This document shows, in pieces, positions 48,451-62,428 of a stretch of 64,000 nucleotides of DNA. Origin of the DNA: Stratiolaelaps scimitus (Eukaryota; Arthropoda; Arachnida; Mesostigmata; Laelapidae); contig JABWDB010000012.1 of assembly GCA_019614645.1 (NCBI GenBank), forward strand, positions 3,968,001 through 4,032,000, in the 5' to 3' direction. A program made the position numbers and the translations under genes. The notes under the pieces are model-generated. The model had not been told where the DNA came from, searched no databases, and saw only the letters and a program-made list of their open reading frames with translations. The first letter of the stretch is position 1. Each line of letters begins with the position of its first letter.

Positions 48451-51410
48451 CTTCGGTGCACTACCGGTGGTCCGGCTTTATCCGAATGCTTTCTTAGAAT
48501 TGCTGCAGATAGCGAAAGCTTCCGCCGATTTATCGTTGCGCCGACGATGACAGCGAGTCAATATAATCACCACGTTTGTATAGTAGCAAGATTCTCAAGA
48601 TCTAGGCATCGATCTACAGCGGACTTGAATCATCTCGGCTTAGATGCTTGCCCATCATAGTGGTTCCCGCTCACCCACAGTAAACAGGTGTCAAGAACCA
48701 AAGAAAAACATCGAACACACGACTTCCGGTCGCCCACAACGATGTCCCTCTGACCCTCTACCGAAGTCGATGAAAATTGTGTGATAAAGGCGGTTCACAC
48801 CATCACAAAGCGTTATCGTGACATGTTCGCAATCGCTATCAGATTCGCCCCCTTTCGGCCGACAAGACTTCTTTCTTTCGTCGTAGCTAGCTCCCATGTC
48901 AGCCGGTTTCGGTTAGATGCTCACTGATTTTTACTCGACCCCCGCAGCCTTCGTAGGTGTAGTCGACAGGCGTTGTCGTAGAGGATTGCCTTAACCGAAG
49001 TCAGCAATTTCCACGGGCACGCCAAGCCGAATAATTTAGTGTTACACTTGAGCCTAGCGTCAGAATCTGTTTATTGCCATCAAGCCGCCGGAAGGTGGTA
49101 CTCGCAATAACTCCAGTGGATCCATTCACGGTCGAGATCACCATCTGCTTAGTTGTACATTTTCTGTAGCGCCGGAGGCAGAGTTCCGATGAATCGCACC
49201 CGATCGCCTGAGAGGCCGTATTTCAACGGTTGGGCGACCCTTCTCAAATATCGTCCCCCCCTCCCTACTGAGAGTGACATGCTAGAGAACATCTGGTTAA
49301 TTTATTTACTCTCTGTTCCTAACTAAATAGCTTTGTTATGTCTGTCAAGTGCCTGCGACTGTTAGCCTGCTGCCAAACAGGACCATTGGTAGGCCCGGCG
49401 TGGCCGTTCGAGTGATAGGCACTATACAAAGTTTTAACGCAAACAATACGTTTTAGGCATGCTACGTGGTATCTATGGGCCGGTACCATATATGATCTCT
49501 CTCATTGATTTCAAGGTGGAACATCTACTCCCGAATGCTGAAGCCGCATTTGCATATATTGACACTACACATACAGACCACACACACACACAAACCCAAA
49601 GAAATTCAAACAAATAACAAAAAGACACAACAAAATAGGCTCCATTCCATCGAAACTCCACCGAGACACCACAGATGAGCCAGTCAGCATGATTCATCAT
49701 CATGTCCTGTGTCCATGTAGCTTTGAGCTTGCAGCAGGACAACCAGCGAAGAAGGATCATCTGCTGGTCTTGACCTTTGTTGACAGCCGACCAGAGGGTA
49801 ATGGTTGATTGGTTGTTGTTGTTGTTGTTGTTTGCTTGTTGTTCGAACGAAGATTTTCATCAGGTATCAGGGATCAGTCCTTGCCCTGTACGTGAACCAG
49901 CCCGCTATTCTGGTTGGCCGTTCGTTCGTTGTCTTCGTAAAGCAATCGACGGCCGATGACGGATCACGGGCTGCGCGATACGAAGCTACGAGACACTCTC
50001 TCTCTCCGACTGATCCGGTCGTTTGATAGCCCAACAACTGTGTTTCGATTCCGATTTTGACTGGCTTAACGATATCGCTCTTCATATTCAGCCATTCGGC
50101 GATCTCGCTTCTCTCGGCGATCTCGCTTCTCTCGGCGATATAACATCACCAAATCGCGGGACCAGATAGGAGCGGGCGTCCGGCACAAGACGTCTGTCTT
50201 CATCTCGATAGAACTTCCGCATCAAAAAACAGCAGCAGAGGCTGATCAGCGCTTGCGACAGCGAGTTAAGTTCTGCATTGGCCACCTGACGGACACCCCT
50301 GTTTCCATCGCGTGCCGGAGACAAACGTGTGAGAGATGCTCGGCGACAGATCATTGATTTAGGGGGCATGATGGTTGAGGTTTGCCCTTCGAGACGACCA
50401 TAAATTCGCCTCGTATAGGAGAGCATAGCGTCGAGGACGCCTGGACCATATCGTCATCAGAGGCTATGTGTCTGAAGCTGTTCAAGCCGCATAGTGAATC
50501 AATAATAGTGCTCCTGAGTGTGAGCTAGTAAAAAAATCCTCCGTTTCAACCAGAATACGACTGAAGAAACTGGACTCATGGCTGACCTGTAGATACCTGT
50601 AGACGCTCGCGACGTTGATCAGCAGAATCGGCCAAGATTTACAGTGTCCTCCCGCCGTCGCCGCCATGCCACGCTGCCAAGGCGCTCAATCGGTTGTTGC
50701 CGATATTACAGGGGAATATCGAGATCTTGGATCTGTTCAAGCATCTGCCACCACGCCAACGTACGCCCCCTGGCTCTGCATCGCTGCTCACTTCGAGCGC
50801 TCGTGCGACACCAGTTAGCTTGGCCAGTAACTCTGCTCGGCTACATAGTGCAGCAGCGAAGATGTCCAATTGGACGGAGGTTGGGCATCTCGTGCATCGA
50901 CCGCGCTGCCACGTCCCCGGGCTTAACACCGATCAATCCTCGTCAGCGGATGTCATCAGGCCACTGACGGCTGTCACCGGTGATTGAGTGGCGAGAGGAG
51001 ATTCGAGAAATGGAGTGGATGCTGCCGAAAGTCTGCATCGGCCCCCATCGTCTCTATAGCGGCGAGCCCTACACGAACGCGGCGTTAGTCCGGCCGTGGT
51101 GGTAGCGGCTGTGTCGACGCGCGCTCAGATCGGGCGTTGAAACATCGTGCAGACCGTGCGTGCAACGCTGACTACGAGCATTAGCGCTGATACACGATGC
51201 AATGCAGTGAGTGACAAGCTGACCGAGGGCGAACCGGACGACGCGATGGTACCAGGCACCACGAAATCCCTGATCGTCGGAGCGGCGTGCGGCTCAATGA
51301 ATGACTATTATATTATACTACAATACTATCCCGCAGAACCCTAATCGGAGCCACGGCGTAGAGGGGACGGTTTCCGAGCGCCGTCATCCAGAGCCTTTCT
51401 CTCTGTCTGC

Positions 51411-51449
<39 letters not shown>

Positions 51450-53205
51450 GGCTGTTGATTTGTAGGAGTTGTGCATAGACGTGCTAACGCGGCTAGCTTT
51501 TCTAACCTGGAATTTCTTCCTCGACCCTGGCCCATAATCGATCACCAGCGCTCCGCAGAAGGCGAGAGCCAAAACATATACGACACACACGCTCGGGCAA
51601 GGCACACGAGCAATTTTAAGGGGGGCACGGAGGAAGCAGGTCATAGAGGCCGCGTGCACAGATATGTGGTTGGGTGCCGATACACTCATGAGGTGTATCA
51701 TGGGACTGCAAGAGAAGGCCCGCTAATCTTACCCTATTCAAACATGATTTGTCCATGAATAATACATTTATTATGTATCATTATGTACATGATAATTCTT
51801 AGGAGGTCTCCGGGAAACAACCTGCCTGAAACAGTCAAGCTGGGACAGCGAGGCTGAGAGGTATCTCGATAAACGTTGAAGATCGATACGTCTTAGATAC
51901 TATCTTACTTCCATTGTATAAAATGTGAGTATGGTTTGTACGAGTAGTCCAGATGCGGCCAGTTACACTATACGTAACGGCAGGCAAACGCGCACCAATA
52001 TAGACGGCACAGAATAAACCCACGACGACTTCAACGAAATGAGACTTCTCCAGTTCACAAGCTAGTTCCGGCTGCCCCCGCTGGTCGTGCGAATTCGACC
52101 TGCCTACTGGACATCGGTCGTGAGCGCACACTAATCTCGATGCGTTCTGTGTGAATGCCAGTTGTACACCTCAACAACATTATAGAATGGCAGAGCATCC
52201 ATCTTTCTTTCTCTCCACGTCTCCGTTCTAGGAGAATAAAACTAGATTCGGCTAAAAGACCATAAGCAGAACAGAAAGGCATTAGATCGCATGGGGGGTG
52301 GACCATCCGTAGAGGCAGATCATCCGTACGGGTGATCGGGTCGCGACTCGCTGCCCGCTTTTGAGATGATTGAGCAGTTGCGTCGCCGCCACTGATGACC
52401 GATGAGAATTACCAACGAAGAAGTGATCAAGCGCAGCCGACGATGCAGACATATAGGGAATGACAGACCAATGAGGAGGCGACCGACTGACAGCCTCACA
52501 GAGAATGATACCACCAGGCGTTGCCGCTGCTGACTTCGAAGCTTACGAGCCATCGGTTACTGCCGCTGCGTCGACGGCGGCCGAGACGACTACTGAACTA
52601 AATGAAATTGCCAGCTCACAAAAATCCCTCCCTCCCCGCGCACACATATGTGTGTCTCTTATTCTCTCTCTCTATATTACATGCACGCGTGCTCAGCAAT
52701 CTGCCGAACGGACATCAGCGGGATTGCTAACTGGCTAGTATAGTATTAGTGGTATTGCTACGACTACAACAGTCGGCAGCGGCGGGCAAACGAAGAACGA
52801 TCACGTTGACGGTGATTGTCGGCGGAGTCGACCAGCGAAATTGGACAGAAGAATGGAGATGCTAGCAGCGATACAGGCTCCTCTATCGAACCGACCTCAG
52901 ACGATGATGATGTAAGAGAGAGGGAGAGACGACGACGACGACCAAGAACGCGAGCGTCGGTGACGACTAGAACGGAACAAATTAGCAATTCGATTACCGC
53001 TGGCCGGCGGTGGCAGCGAGCGCGGGAACAGCGGAAGGGAAACAAAGAAAGATGTGGCGATGATTACTCGTTCAACTACTACAACATGGACACCTACGAA
53101 CGATGGCGTGGGGCGAGTCGCGGCCTGCTACGGTATGGACTTGAGAGATGAGGCATGCATCGGGAACATGGATCACACGACTAGCGCCAAAAGCGAAGGA
53201 GCCGC

Positions 53206-53248
<43 letters not shown>

Positions 53249-55667
53249 CTGTTCCGATGCGCGCCGAGAAAGGAGAAGCCTCTTGCTGTCGCCCGTAAGT
53301 GAACGCCGATTGTGCCTGCCGTCGTCGAGGACGGAAGGTAGAGAAGTATGGATGAGACAGAGGACAGGGATGATTGAAGAGGGAGATCGACGGCAGCATA
53401 GTAGGTAGAAGTTAGTGAGAAAGAGAAGGCTGCATCTGGGGGCCGGGCGGGGGGGGGCTGCTAGAGTGGGACACATGAAGGATGAAAGACATGAGCGATC
53501 GCCATGAACGATCGACGACGGATGACGCCGCGGCTTCTGCTGCTGCTGCTGCTGTTCCTGCCCTGCGACACGAGATGAACGGATAGGCAGGCACGCTAGA
53601 GTGGGACTAGAGAGAGAGCGAGCGAGCGAGAGAGAGAGGGGAACCAGCTCGCAGCTAAAGACCTATACGGGGGGGGATGGGGGTATATGGGCGTAGGATC
53701 GTAGGACAAGCAGCGCTACACGGTGCGGCGAATAGGCCAGACAAAGGTAGGAAGGCATAACGATACCACAGAAGCTCGGAAGTGCTTGGTGGTCATGGAG
53801 GTGAATGCTGGTGGTGTTGCTGGTGTCACCGCTCAGCTACTGCACTCGGCTCGGCTCTCTCTCTTTGTGCTTGTACACCCATTGGTGGACGGGGATGCTG
53901 TTGATGGGCGAACAGAGGAACCGGGCAGAATAGAGCAGGGCCGAGACAGGGACGATAAATACTGAAGAGCTACGAGAGGAGGAATGAAGGGGAAACGATC
54001 ATAAAACGAGTCTATGGTGACGATGATGGTGTTTGCCACCGGTGGATTGGTGAAACTGCTAGACTGCAGGGAAGCACCCGTTGGCTGGAGGCGACGATGC
54101 TGCGAGTGGATCCCTGGCGAAGGGATCCGGCTGAAAGGTTAGAAAGATGGTCGTGGAGACGATGGCGAACGGCCGTGGGATGTTCGCCTCGACGAGCAAC
54201 GGCTCCATCAAAAAAAAAACCGACGGAGATGAAGATGAAGAAGCTCAAGAGAGAGAGGGAGAGAGAAGGGGGAGGCCAACACTGTGGAGACAACACTCAA
54301 GAGATAGGCGGCAGGCATACGGACAGAGCTACAATACACGGCTGCTGAAGCAAGTCATCAATCTTGCCGGCTTCGTGTTGATGGCTTGTTGCTAGATTAT
54401 AGCAATTGACGCGAGTTAGAATGGGCGAGAGAGAGAGCGAGGGAGGGAGGGAGAGATGTAGAGAAATGGAGAAGTATATCTCTCCATTTTTGTGCAAGCG
54501 ATCCTAAACATGCACACACATACAATACACAAGGATTCATTCACATCGAATATCATCATATAATAATAATGACGTCGACGTTCCAGAAGAAAGTGATTAA
54601 AGGAACAGCGGTGATGCTGACGACATTGACAAAAGAAGAATAAGATGAAAAAGAGAGAAGGGGAGTGGAAGATCGAGAGAAAACGACTTCGAGAGAAGAA
54701 CAGTCGAGCGGCTGATGATCGAGTGATTGTTGATTGATGATATCAATCAGACGACACATACATACATATACATACAATGTACGTTAAGTGTGCTATGATA
54801 TTGTTTGTGCGCAGATGTGCACACTTCAACCATTATATTATGACGCAGAAGAGAGAAGATTGAGAGCGAGAGATGGAAACGATGAGAGACATACGTACAC
54901 ATCTCTGACTTGATGAAACTCGGCCTTTCTGCTGATGATTGACGAGTGATTTGAGGCATTCTCGATCACCCTCATGCATGCGCCTCCGCAGCATTGACCA
55001 TAGAAAGTGAGCACACACACACACACACAGTCGCACGCCGGCGACGACGACGAGTGGGATTAACAGAGCCATCTTGTCTCAACAAAGCGCACCGTCGACG
55101 CTGAGGTCGACGCCATCGGAGAGTCGAGCTGCGTCGACAACAGGGCTGTTGGCCGAGTACCGGCGAAACCTTTTTCGCCTGACAACGACTCATACATCTG
55201 TCGATGATCGATCGAGGGGGCAAGAAACATTGTTTGTTTGTGGATTCCCTCTGGTTGATTCTGATCGTTTTGTCACGTCGCTGGAGGCGTTACGTCGACG
55301 TGGTCGACGGACAAATAGACTCTGCTGACTACGCCACCGAGCTCCATCGACAATCCACACCGGTACGATGCAACCATTACGGTGACTATCGCCCATAGAC
55401 GAACACACAGACGAATCACGAGTTGGCCACATCCATCCGAGAGGAGAATGTGGCTGTAATGAGTACGTGCTTAGGTGCGTGTCTTTCGTCTTTCGGCGAG
55501 CTGCATTCGGGGGTGATTTAGGACGACTTTGTCTCGCATGACATTATGTGATACTGGCATACTGTGAATGCCTCTTGAAATTACATCACCGGGATAATAT
55601 ACAGATCGCTAACTGATACTGTAAATATCATCGCTCACCATCACCGACTCCCAAATTCGTTTTGATT
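48451..55667. other. Non-coding stretch with GA arrays and one 18-bp tandem repeat
   Basis: No gene is supported. About 48450-49450 is poor in microsatellites. An 18-bp unit GGCGATCTCGCTTCTCTC is repeated 2.4 times at 50098-50140. TC/GA arrays occur near 51412-51447 and at 53208-53244. 53600-55000 is dominated by scattered purine-rich GA stretches. The open frames here are shadows of repeats or chance. Confidence 0.45.
50098..50140. repeat. 18-bp tandem repeat, 2.4 copies
   Basis: The unit GGCGATCTCGCTTCTCTC occurs at 50098-50115 and 50116-50133 without a mismatch, then continues for seven bases. Confidence 0.92.
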
Positions 55668-55727
55668 AGTATGGTATATTATAGGCGATTATTCGCTGAG
55701 GCGAATCGTTGTATAATATACCATACT
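55668..55727. ncRNA. Near-perfect 60-nt hairpin, pre-microRNA-like or MITE-like
   Basis: The arms AGTATGGTATATTATA (55668-55683) and TATAATATACCATACT (55712-55727) are perfectly complementary over 16 bp. Pairing resumes inside: two G-U pairs, then CGATT with AATCG, a 3-base bulge (ATT), then CGC with GCG around a TGAG loop. The overall stem is about 26 bp with one small and one 3-nt bulge, the size of a microRNA precursor. No known microRNA is recognised, and a short palindromic transposon remnant would look similar. Transcription and strand are unknown. Confidence 0.35.
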
Positions 55728-58114
55728 GCGGAGCTATATCGATCGCTTGGCTCGTCCGAGTGAAGCTTCAACACGCGCTAGTGTGTTGAATATATATTAT
55801 ATACATATATGAGCTAAAGGTATGCACCTATTTTATTTATACACTGGTCCCAGAGTTCTGGCAGCCTTCTAGCGGCTACGTATGCACCATTTTTTTTTTT
55901 ATTGTTACACTTCATCGAGTATAATAATATACGGACGTCTATTTCTCGGCCAACCTTTATCCTGGCGAACTCCTATTCTTAGGGCAATTGCCCGAGGGTC
56001 CTGCTTCACGTGTTCAGCTGAAACAGGCTCGCAACTCTGCTGTAATCATTTGCTAACTTCGGCGCCATCTCAATCAGCACTCGATCATTCCGTGTCGGTG
56101 AGGTAACGGCAGTTTTGGGGGGGATTACTTGGCTCTCGGCTAGTGCAGCCTGTATACGTCCGCTTCACCCTAATGAGAATATAGTCGTAAGGTGTTCATC
56201 TGTGTATGCAGCAAGCATGTGTCTAACGTAAAAGCCAATCGAGGAAGTGATGCCCTTAGAATTAATCTCATGCTACATTCGAATGATTCCTAGGAACTGA
56301 CGTCCACGGGCTTAAGTTCCTAAAACTAGGCTACTCAGTGTCTCGAGTAGGCTGTCATGAGTACGATATACGCACAGATGAATTACGTTTTTCTACAGAC
56401 CCCTTCTGCTTGTACGTGACATGATTACCAGTGACCAACAGCTGTTTGATTCGTTTCGACAAACTTACTTAGGTATCATTGCATTCATTTATATCCACCT
56501 CTGTTGGATGACGCCCCCTGATCGACGTGGCAACAGCCTATCTCATTATCACATATACGCACATTCAATTATCTTAGTGCCAGTATTGGCTGTACAGGTT
56601 CGGTCATTTAACCACTAACCTGATGTTTTTTGTCTGACAAGCACATATCACTTATACAGCAAACGTTCCGAGGGCTATTATATACGACTCTCATCCACTC
56701 TCTTACTACTTGACTTTGCTATACAGTGCAATCAGCAACTGGTGCCTCGTCTGATCAGTCCTGACTCAAACAATGTCCGCTGTTGTGTTCGACTCCATAC
56801 TTGTCCTGCCATGATCATCTACTGAACAGTGACTACGGTGACAGAAGTAGAGGTAGCAAGATGTAGTATAAATGTGACCTCCGAGTTGCGTTGAAAATCA
56901 AATGCGAATCCCTCGCTGACAGAAGCACCGGGACCGAACGTGCGGACCCGCGCTGGCGGACCTCTGACACTGGCGACCCCCTAAGCAGCATTTAGGCAAT
57001 ACGCATTCATTCGTCCGTTATACGCACACACGAGCACGCACGCCTACAAAACCTTTGCCCGAGAAGTTGAGGCTCCCAGAGCTAACTTACAGCATAAGTA
57101 GTAGTAATAGTAACAGAAGCCGCGATAGCAGCAAGCCACGTAACGAAAGTCTGGTGAAACCAACCGCTGCCGATGCTGTGCTAGGGAGGCGGCAAGACGA
57201 GCTTTACTATGTATTATAATAGATGGTATTCAGCATCAAATATGTACGGAGAACAAGAGTGAACACCCGTGAGTGGTGTTGTTGTTGCTGTTGTTGTTGT
57301 TGCTGCTGCTGCTGCTGTAGCCTACCTCTTGCTTGGTCCCTTCTCCAGGGGCTGCTGCCCCAAGCTAGACTCGGTCAGGCCGCCTAACCGGAGACCGATC
57401 CATAAAGTTGAGCGATTACCGCGCGAACTTCGCTGCTATACCGCTTCTACCCTCCCCATAGCCGCCGTCGAGGTTCGAGGCGCGCCGCGTTCGCCGTCTC
57501 CCCTTGCTATTGGAGCCAGACTTGCTGCTGCTGCTGCTGCTGCTGCTGTTGCTGTTGTTGATAATGCCACCGAGAGTTAGTCGGTGAGAGAGAGCGAGAG
57601 AGAGACTCAGGGCCAGAAGCGGCCGTCCAATGTAGTATATGATGTCTCCGATCTTTTCCTCGTGTCTGTTCGTGTTTGATGTAAGTGTATGTACACGATC
57701 CATGGCGATGTCTCGCCGAACTGATAGACGACCTAAGGGAGCGAGTGAGATTGGGAGAGAGAGTGAGAGAGAAAGAGAGAGATAAAGTATGGAACAGCAT
57801 GAACCCTGATATGGCGGTGTGTCGATATCATCGAGATCGAAACGCAACTGATAGTGGGTGATTTGCGTGGATTTCGAGATATACCATAGGTTCAGGGGTA
57901 CTTGCTGTGGGCGGCCGGTTCAGATGATGACCGGCGCATCGGGTGGCTTCATAGGAAGGCGAGCCTTGTGGAATATCGTTGAGTGAGGTCAATTGCTAGA
58001 CAAACTCTCGGCTGGATCTTAGGGTCCTTTTCGTCGATGAATCGACATCAATAAATGGTAAAAACGCTTTTGAAGGGTAGCAAATCGTCCTCAAGTGTAT
58101 TGTACAATACAACA

Positions 58115-58153
<39 letters not shown>

Positions 58154-58361
58154 ATAATTGTCGAACGACATTTGGATATTGTTTTTTTTGTGAGGTGTCG
58201 AGGTGAAGTGCTTCATACCTGTTAGATGAGACACTATGGACATCGATGAAAATTCTCGCTTGAGGGAAGTCGGATGTTTGGCTATCACATAAACGCGTAA
58301 TTTTGCCCATTTAGTGTTTTTAACTAATCAACGTAAGTGCAGTCAAGCTAACTAGATAAAG

Positions 58362-58369
58362 TATATATA

Positions 58370-58407
<38 letters not shown>
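58362..58407. repeat. (AT)n microsatellite with one C interruption
   Basis: AT dinucleotides over about 46 bases, interrupted once by CT near 58371. Confidence 0.95.
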
Positions 58408-58408
<1 letters not shown>

Positions 58409-60154
58409 TCGCGGTGTTGAACACAAGCCGACCGCGTTCGATCCGCATGAATACACGTATTTCTGCACCTTGTTTCTGGTGGGTGGCCCCGCTCTGCATA
58501 CGCCGCTTTGATGGCCAGGTTGTTTATTATGTTAGTCGCACAATTCCTCTCTCGCCCGTCTCCCTCTATCAGTTCACATAACCCGGCCCGAGAAATAATT
58601 AACAGTATTATCCCAATCGCGCTCTGTCCGCCCCCTCCCATATCTTCCTAGTTCTTCGCTAACGAAAAATAACAGTTTAGCGACCCGTGCGCGCTCAATG
58701 TCTGAAGCAACCGTTCACACCGTTCTACTCTCTTGGTATCACCATCTCCCATTATTAGACGACCTCCCGTCCAATCCCCGATGACGGACATCGACAGCGT
58801 TGAACACCAACCGCGTTTGAGCTTTTCGTACGACTACGTCGAGCCGACTCGAGTAGCGGTAGAGTCAGCAACCTACGAGAATCGGCTCGATGTCGACAAA
58901 CTCAGCCTTCTAGCGCTGGCTTCCAGTTAGTCGTCAGTCACTCAGTCGACAAGTTGGGAAATCGCCGAATGAGTTATCGGTGACTTCGGTGGTTCTGCTA
59001 CAGACGCCGAAGATTGACGATGGCCGTTTCCTTCACCCCGGCTGCCGCTGTTCTTTCTTATTTTGCTTGCTATCCAACTAGATCTGCTTGGCCCACGAGG
59101 CAGGTATCATCATAGAAAGCGATGTTCGAGCACATAACGACGACCTGGAGATAGGCGTCTCAAGCTCCCAGAGGCCTATAAACGACACAGGCACACAAAC
59201 ATCTCGGAAACGCGAGGAGCAGGCACACATAGGCACAAGATGGAGAAGGGTTCGACCGGCAGAGATGGCGTCGTCTAATATGATAGATCTCTATCTGTGT
59301 GATCTCGAAGCAGCCTCTCTTCCCCGTGCTGTTTTCGTCAATCTTGTCCTGTTCGTCGTCCGCTAGCTTGACCCAAAGCAGGCTCAACTCGGAGGCCCTG
59401 CCGGAGCTAAACAGCTTACCTGAACACTCGACCTAGTTGCCACAGCCAACCTGCGAGGACAGGAGTACCATTCTGGGAGAATTGAAAAAGGGAACGATGA
59501 TGGAGAAATTTTACAGGTTAGATATGTTTTCTTACAGGTCACGTTATGATTCGATTTAACCTGTTGCGAGAAGAAAGGATAGCTATTTCATTTCTCTGGT
59601 ACACTTTGCACAATGTGTTGTATACTAGCGACAAGGAAACAATGTTTTTTCTTTGTGATCGATTACTGACGCCGGTATCTAGAAGTCATAGATTAGAAGA
59701 ATTGGCGAGGTGAGATTTCGGCATCGGCAAGAGAGACGGCAAGATCGCCCCCTCCCCTAATTAATATTATTACTGTTGGTCGATTTCACTGTTATTGTTG
59801 TTATGATTGCGGTTATTATATGTCGCTCAAACTGTCCCGTTCTCGGTCCGTCAGCGTCCAGTGGTGACCAATGAGCGACCTTGGGTAAGTTGGATATCAC
59901 CATCATCGCCGCGATGGCTGCTGTTTCTACTACCACTACACTACTGCTGCTGCTGCTGTTGTCAACGTAAATAAAAGACAAGCGAAGTGATGACTTGTTG
60001 TACTCGTATTGCCACTGCAACTACAACCACTATGAGTGGAGGCGATCGTAGTTACAGCCATCGTTGGTAGTTGCCTTTGGCGCGTGACGGATGGTGCGGG
60101 GGCTTTTTTTGCGCTGTGCTTCAGAGACGTCCACTACTTAGGCAGGGCAGCACT

Positions 60155-60183
60155 AGCAGCAGCAGCAGCAGCAGCAGCAGCAG
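60155..60183. repeat. (CAG)n trinucleotide repeat
   Basis: Nine to ten CAG units. No open frame that I can support runs through it, so a coding polyglutamine or polyalanine tract is not indicated. Confidence 0.93.
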
Positions 60184-61224
60184 TTGATCGGAAGAGACTC
60201 GAGCAGCTCATTGCACTTCGTCGTCTATTTCGCTTAGAAAGGCGCTCTCTCTCTCTCTCTCACCCCGTCTTCCTCCGATGCAGTCAACCAACCAACCAAG
60301 CGAATTGTGGTCCATGATGTCATCGTGCCATTCGTACTGGCGCTTGTCGCTAGTTGTTGTTCTTGTTGCTGTTGTTGCTGTTGTGATTGCTTCTTCTTTT
60401 TCTCCCTCGTTTTTCCCGTATTTCGTTTCGCTGTTGTTTATTTGACGGTTGTCGCCTACAGATGTTGGCCGTCCATTGTCGCGCTCGTCATCGCCGCCAG
60501 GCCAAAGTTGTCGCTTGCTCGATCGACCGACCGACCGACCTTTCGTTCGTTCGCGGCGGCGGTTGTCAGTTCTATCGCGGCCGTAATTCTCCGCTCAGCC
60601 GTCGTCATCAGTCCCTTAGCCGCGGGGCTGCCGCGTCGAACTTCTCCCACTCTCTCTGTCTCTCTCTCTCTCATCCGCGCGCTTGACGGTCGCTCCGTTG
60701 GCTGCGTTCGTTGCTGGTTGCTGCTGCCGCTGCCGCCGCCACCGCCACCGCCGCTCGCTCATCTACTACTATTGTAGATAGCAGCTGAATGTTTATGGTT
60801 GGTGGAGGCTGTCTATTTGTGCTTGTCACGAGACGGGTACGCTGAGACGGAACGAGCCGCCCGGCGGCTTTGGGCTGCCGTAGCAGCATCGGCCGAACGA
60901 CGACTAAAGACAAGCGTCCCCCTCCGTCTGTCCGTCCGGCCGTCCCCATTCATGACAAGTCACTCAAGTGAAGTCGTCAGGTAGAAGAAAAAAAAAGAAA
61001 GAAGAGAAGAGTCTTGACTTGATGTCTGTTCGTCTGACACTCGTCCCCAACCACCCCCCCCCCCGATTTGCCGTCTCCCTGTCCATCCACTTCGATTAAG
61101 TTGACTAGTGATCTTGATGATGGCCCGCACCAATGGGAACAGACGGATGAATGGCCATTGTTCAAATTTGCGCGCCACACTTGTGGATCGCGCTTGAACA
61201 TGGTGTCGCTGCTGCGAACGTGTA

Positions 61225-61255
<31 letters not shown>

Positions 61256-62393
61256 CTTAGGGGAGGAGCATGTATGTGGGAGGGTACACAATTATTATTT
61301 GCAATGTGCAGGACGTGAAGGGGAATTGTCATAAGGTGAGTATTTTTGGCGTTATATAAGATAACAAGCCACAATCATTTCAAGAAGATTACAGAGGATA
61401 TGGAAATACGTTGTCTCATATTTATTCGGCTTTTTCAATTGAGTGAACATTCTACGGTGTTATTCCAACATTTTTACTCATACAACGTAGGCTACGCGAA
61501 CAGTTTCTGTTCTACCCAAAAACCACTCAATGGCAATAACCGCTCAATAATTATTATATGTCGAATTATCAGTGACACATGTCACGAACACGTATGAATT
61601 GTACGTAACACAAGTTGTCCTTCAAAATCCAATTCATCCATGAGCACGGATATTTGCCCGCTTTCAATACGAAATACAATATTATTGGCGCAAAATTTTG
61701 AAAACTTGGCGCCATTTTCAGCTAACCACAACGTCAAGGTGGCAAAAAAAAACGCGGACAAAGTGATGTGACGCATTGTGAGTGTACGCCCTCTAATAAC
61801 AATAATAACGACGACGACCGATGAAGTATTGGCGACCACCATTGGCCAAGCAAGCTGATGAGCAGCCCGCCGCATCCGTCTCGAATTGGACCACCCCGCA
61901 AGTCCCCGCGCTCCGTACGTTGAGTGACGTCGGTCGGCTCCCCGAACACGCGTTAGCTAGTGAGGGAGGCTGTCGTGCGTCTTTTCGAGTGACAGTGAAT
62001 GAGTCAGATAGACAGAGCCGACAGATACACTAACACACACTCGACATCATCGCGGGCATCGTAGCCGCCGCAGCTAGGCAGTCAGTCAGTCACTTGTCAT
62101 ATTGCTGACACTGCTTTTTCGCTGTCGGTCGACTGCCTGCTCATGGCTGCGGCGGCGGAGGCGGCAGCGCGACAGCAGTCTCTCTCGCGCGGTCTTCACG
62201 CGGCGGATCAGATCGGACAGAATCGCTCTTGAGAGCTCGTGGTCTTCGCCGTGGCAACTTATGACAACTTCTGCTTCGGTTGTCACTTCTGAGTGTCCGT
62301 TGTTGCTGTTGCCAGGTTGTTGCTGTGGCTGTGGCTGATCCTGCTTCGTCGTCGTGGTTTCGACAGGCTCCGATTTGACTGAGTTACTCACTC

Positions 62394-62428
62394 AGTCAGT
62401 CAATCACTGACTGACTGACTGACTGACT
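62394..62428. repeat. (GACT)n tetranucleotide repeat
   Basis: ACTG/GACT units run with one interruption (AATCA). The tract lies immediately before the minus-strand frame at 62391-62086. Confidence 0.9.

Noticed and set aside
57470..57485. B-box-like AGGTTCGAGGCGC
   Set aside because: No A box upstream and no SINE-like tail downstream.
60307..60777. 156-codon plus-strand frame
   Set aside because: Low-complexity Val/Leu/Cys/Ser sequence made by TTG, TC and CCG repeats; no domain.
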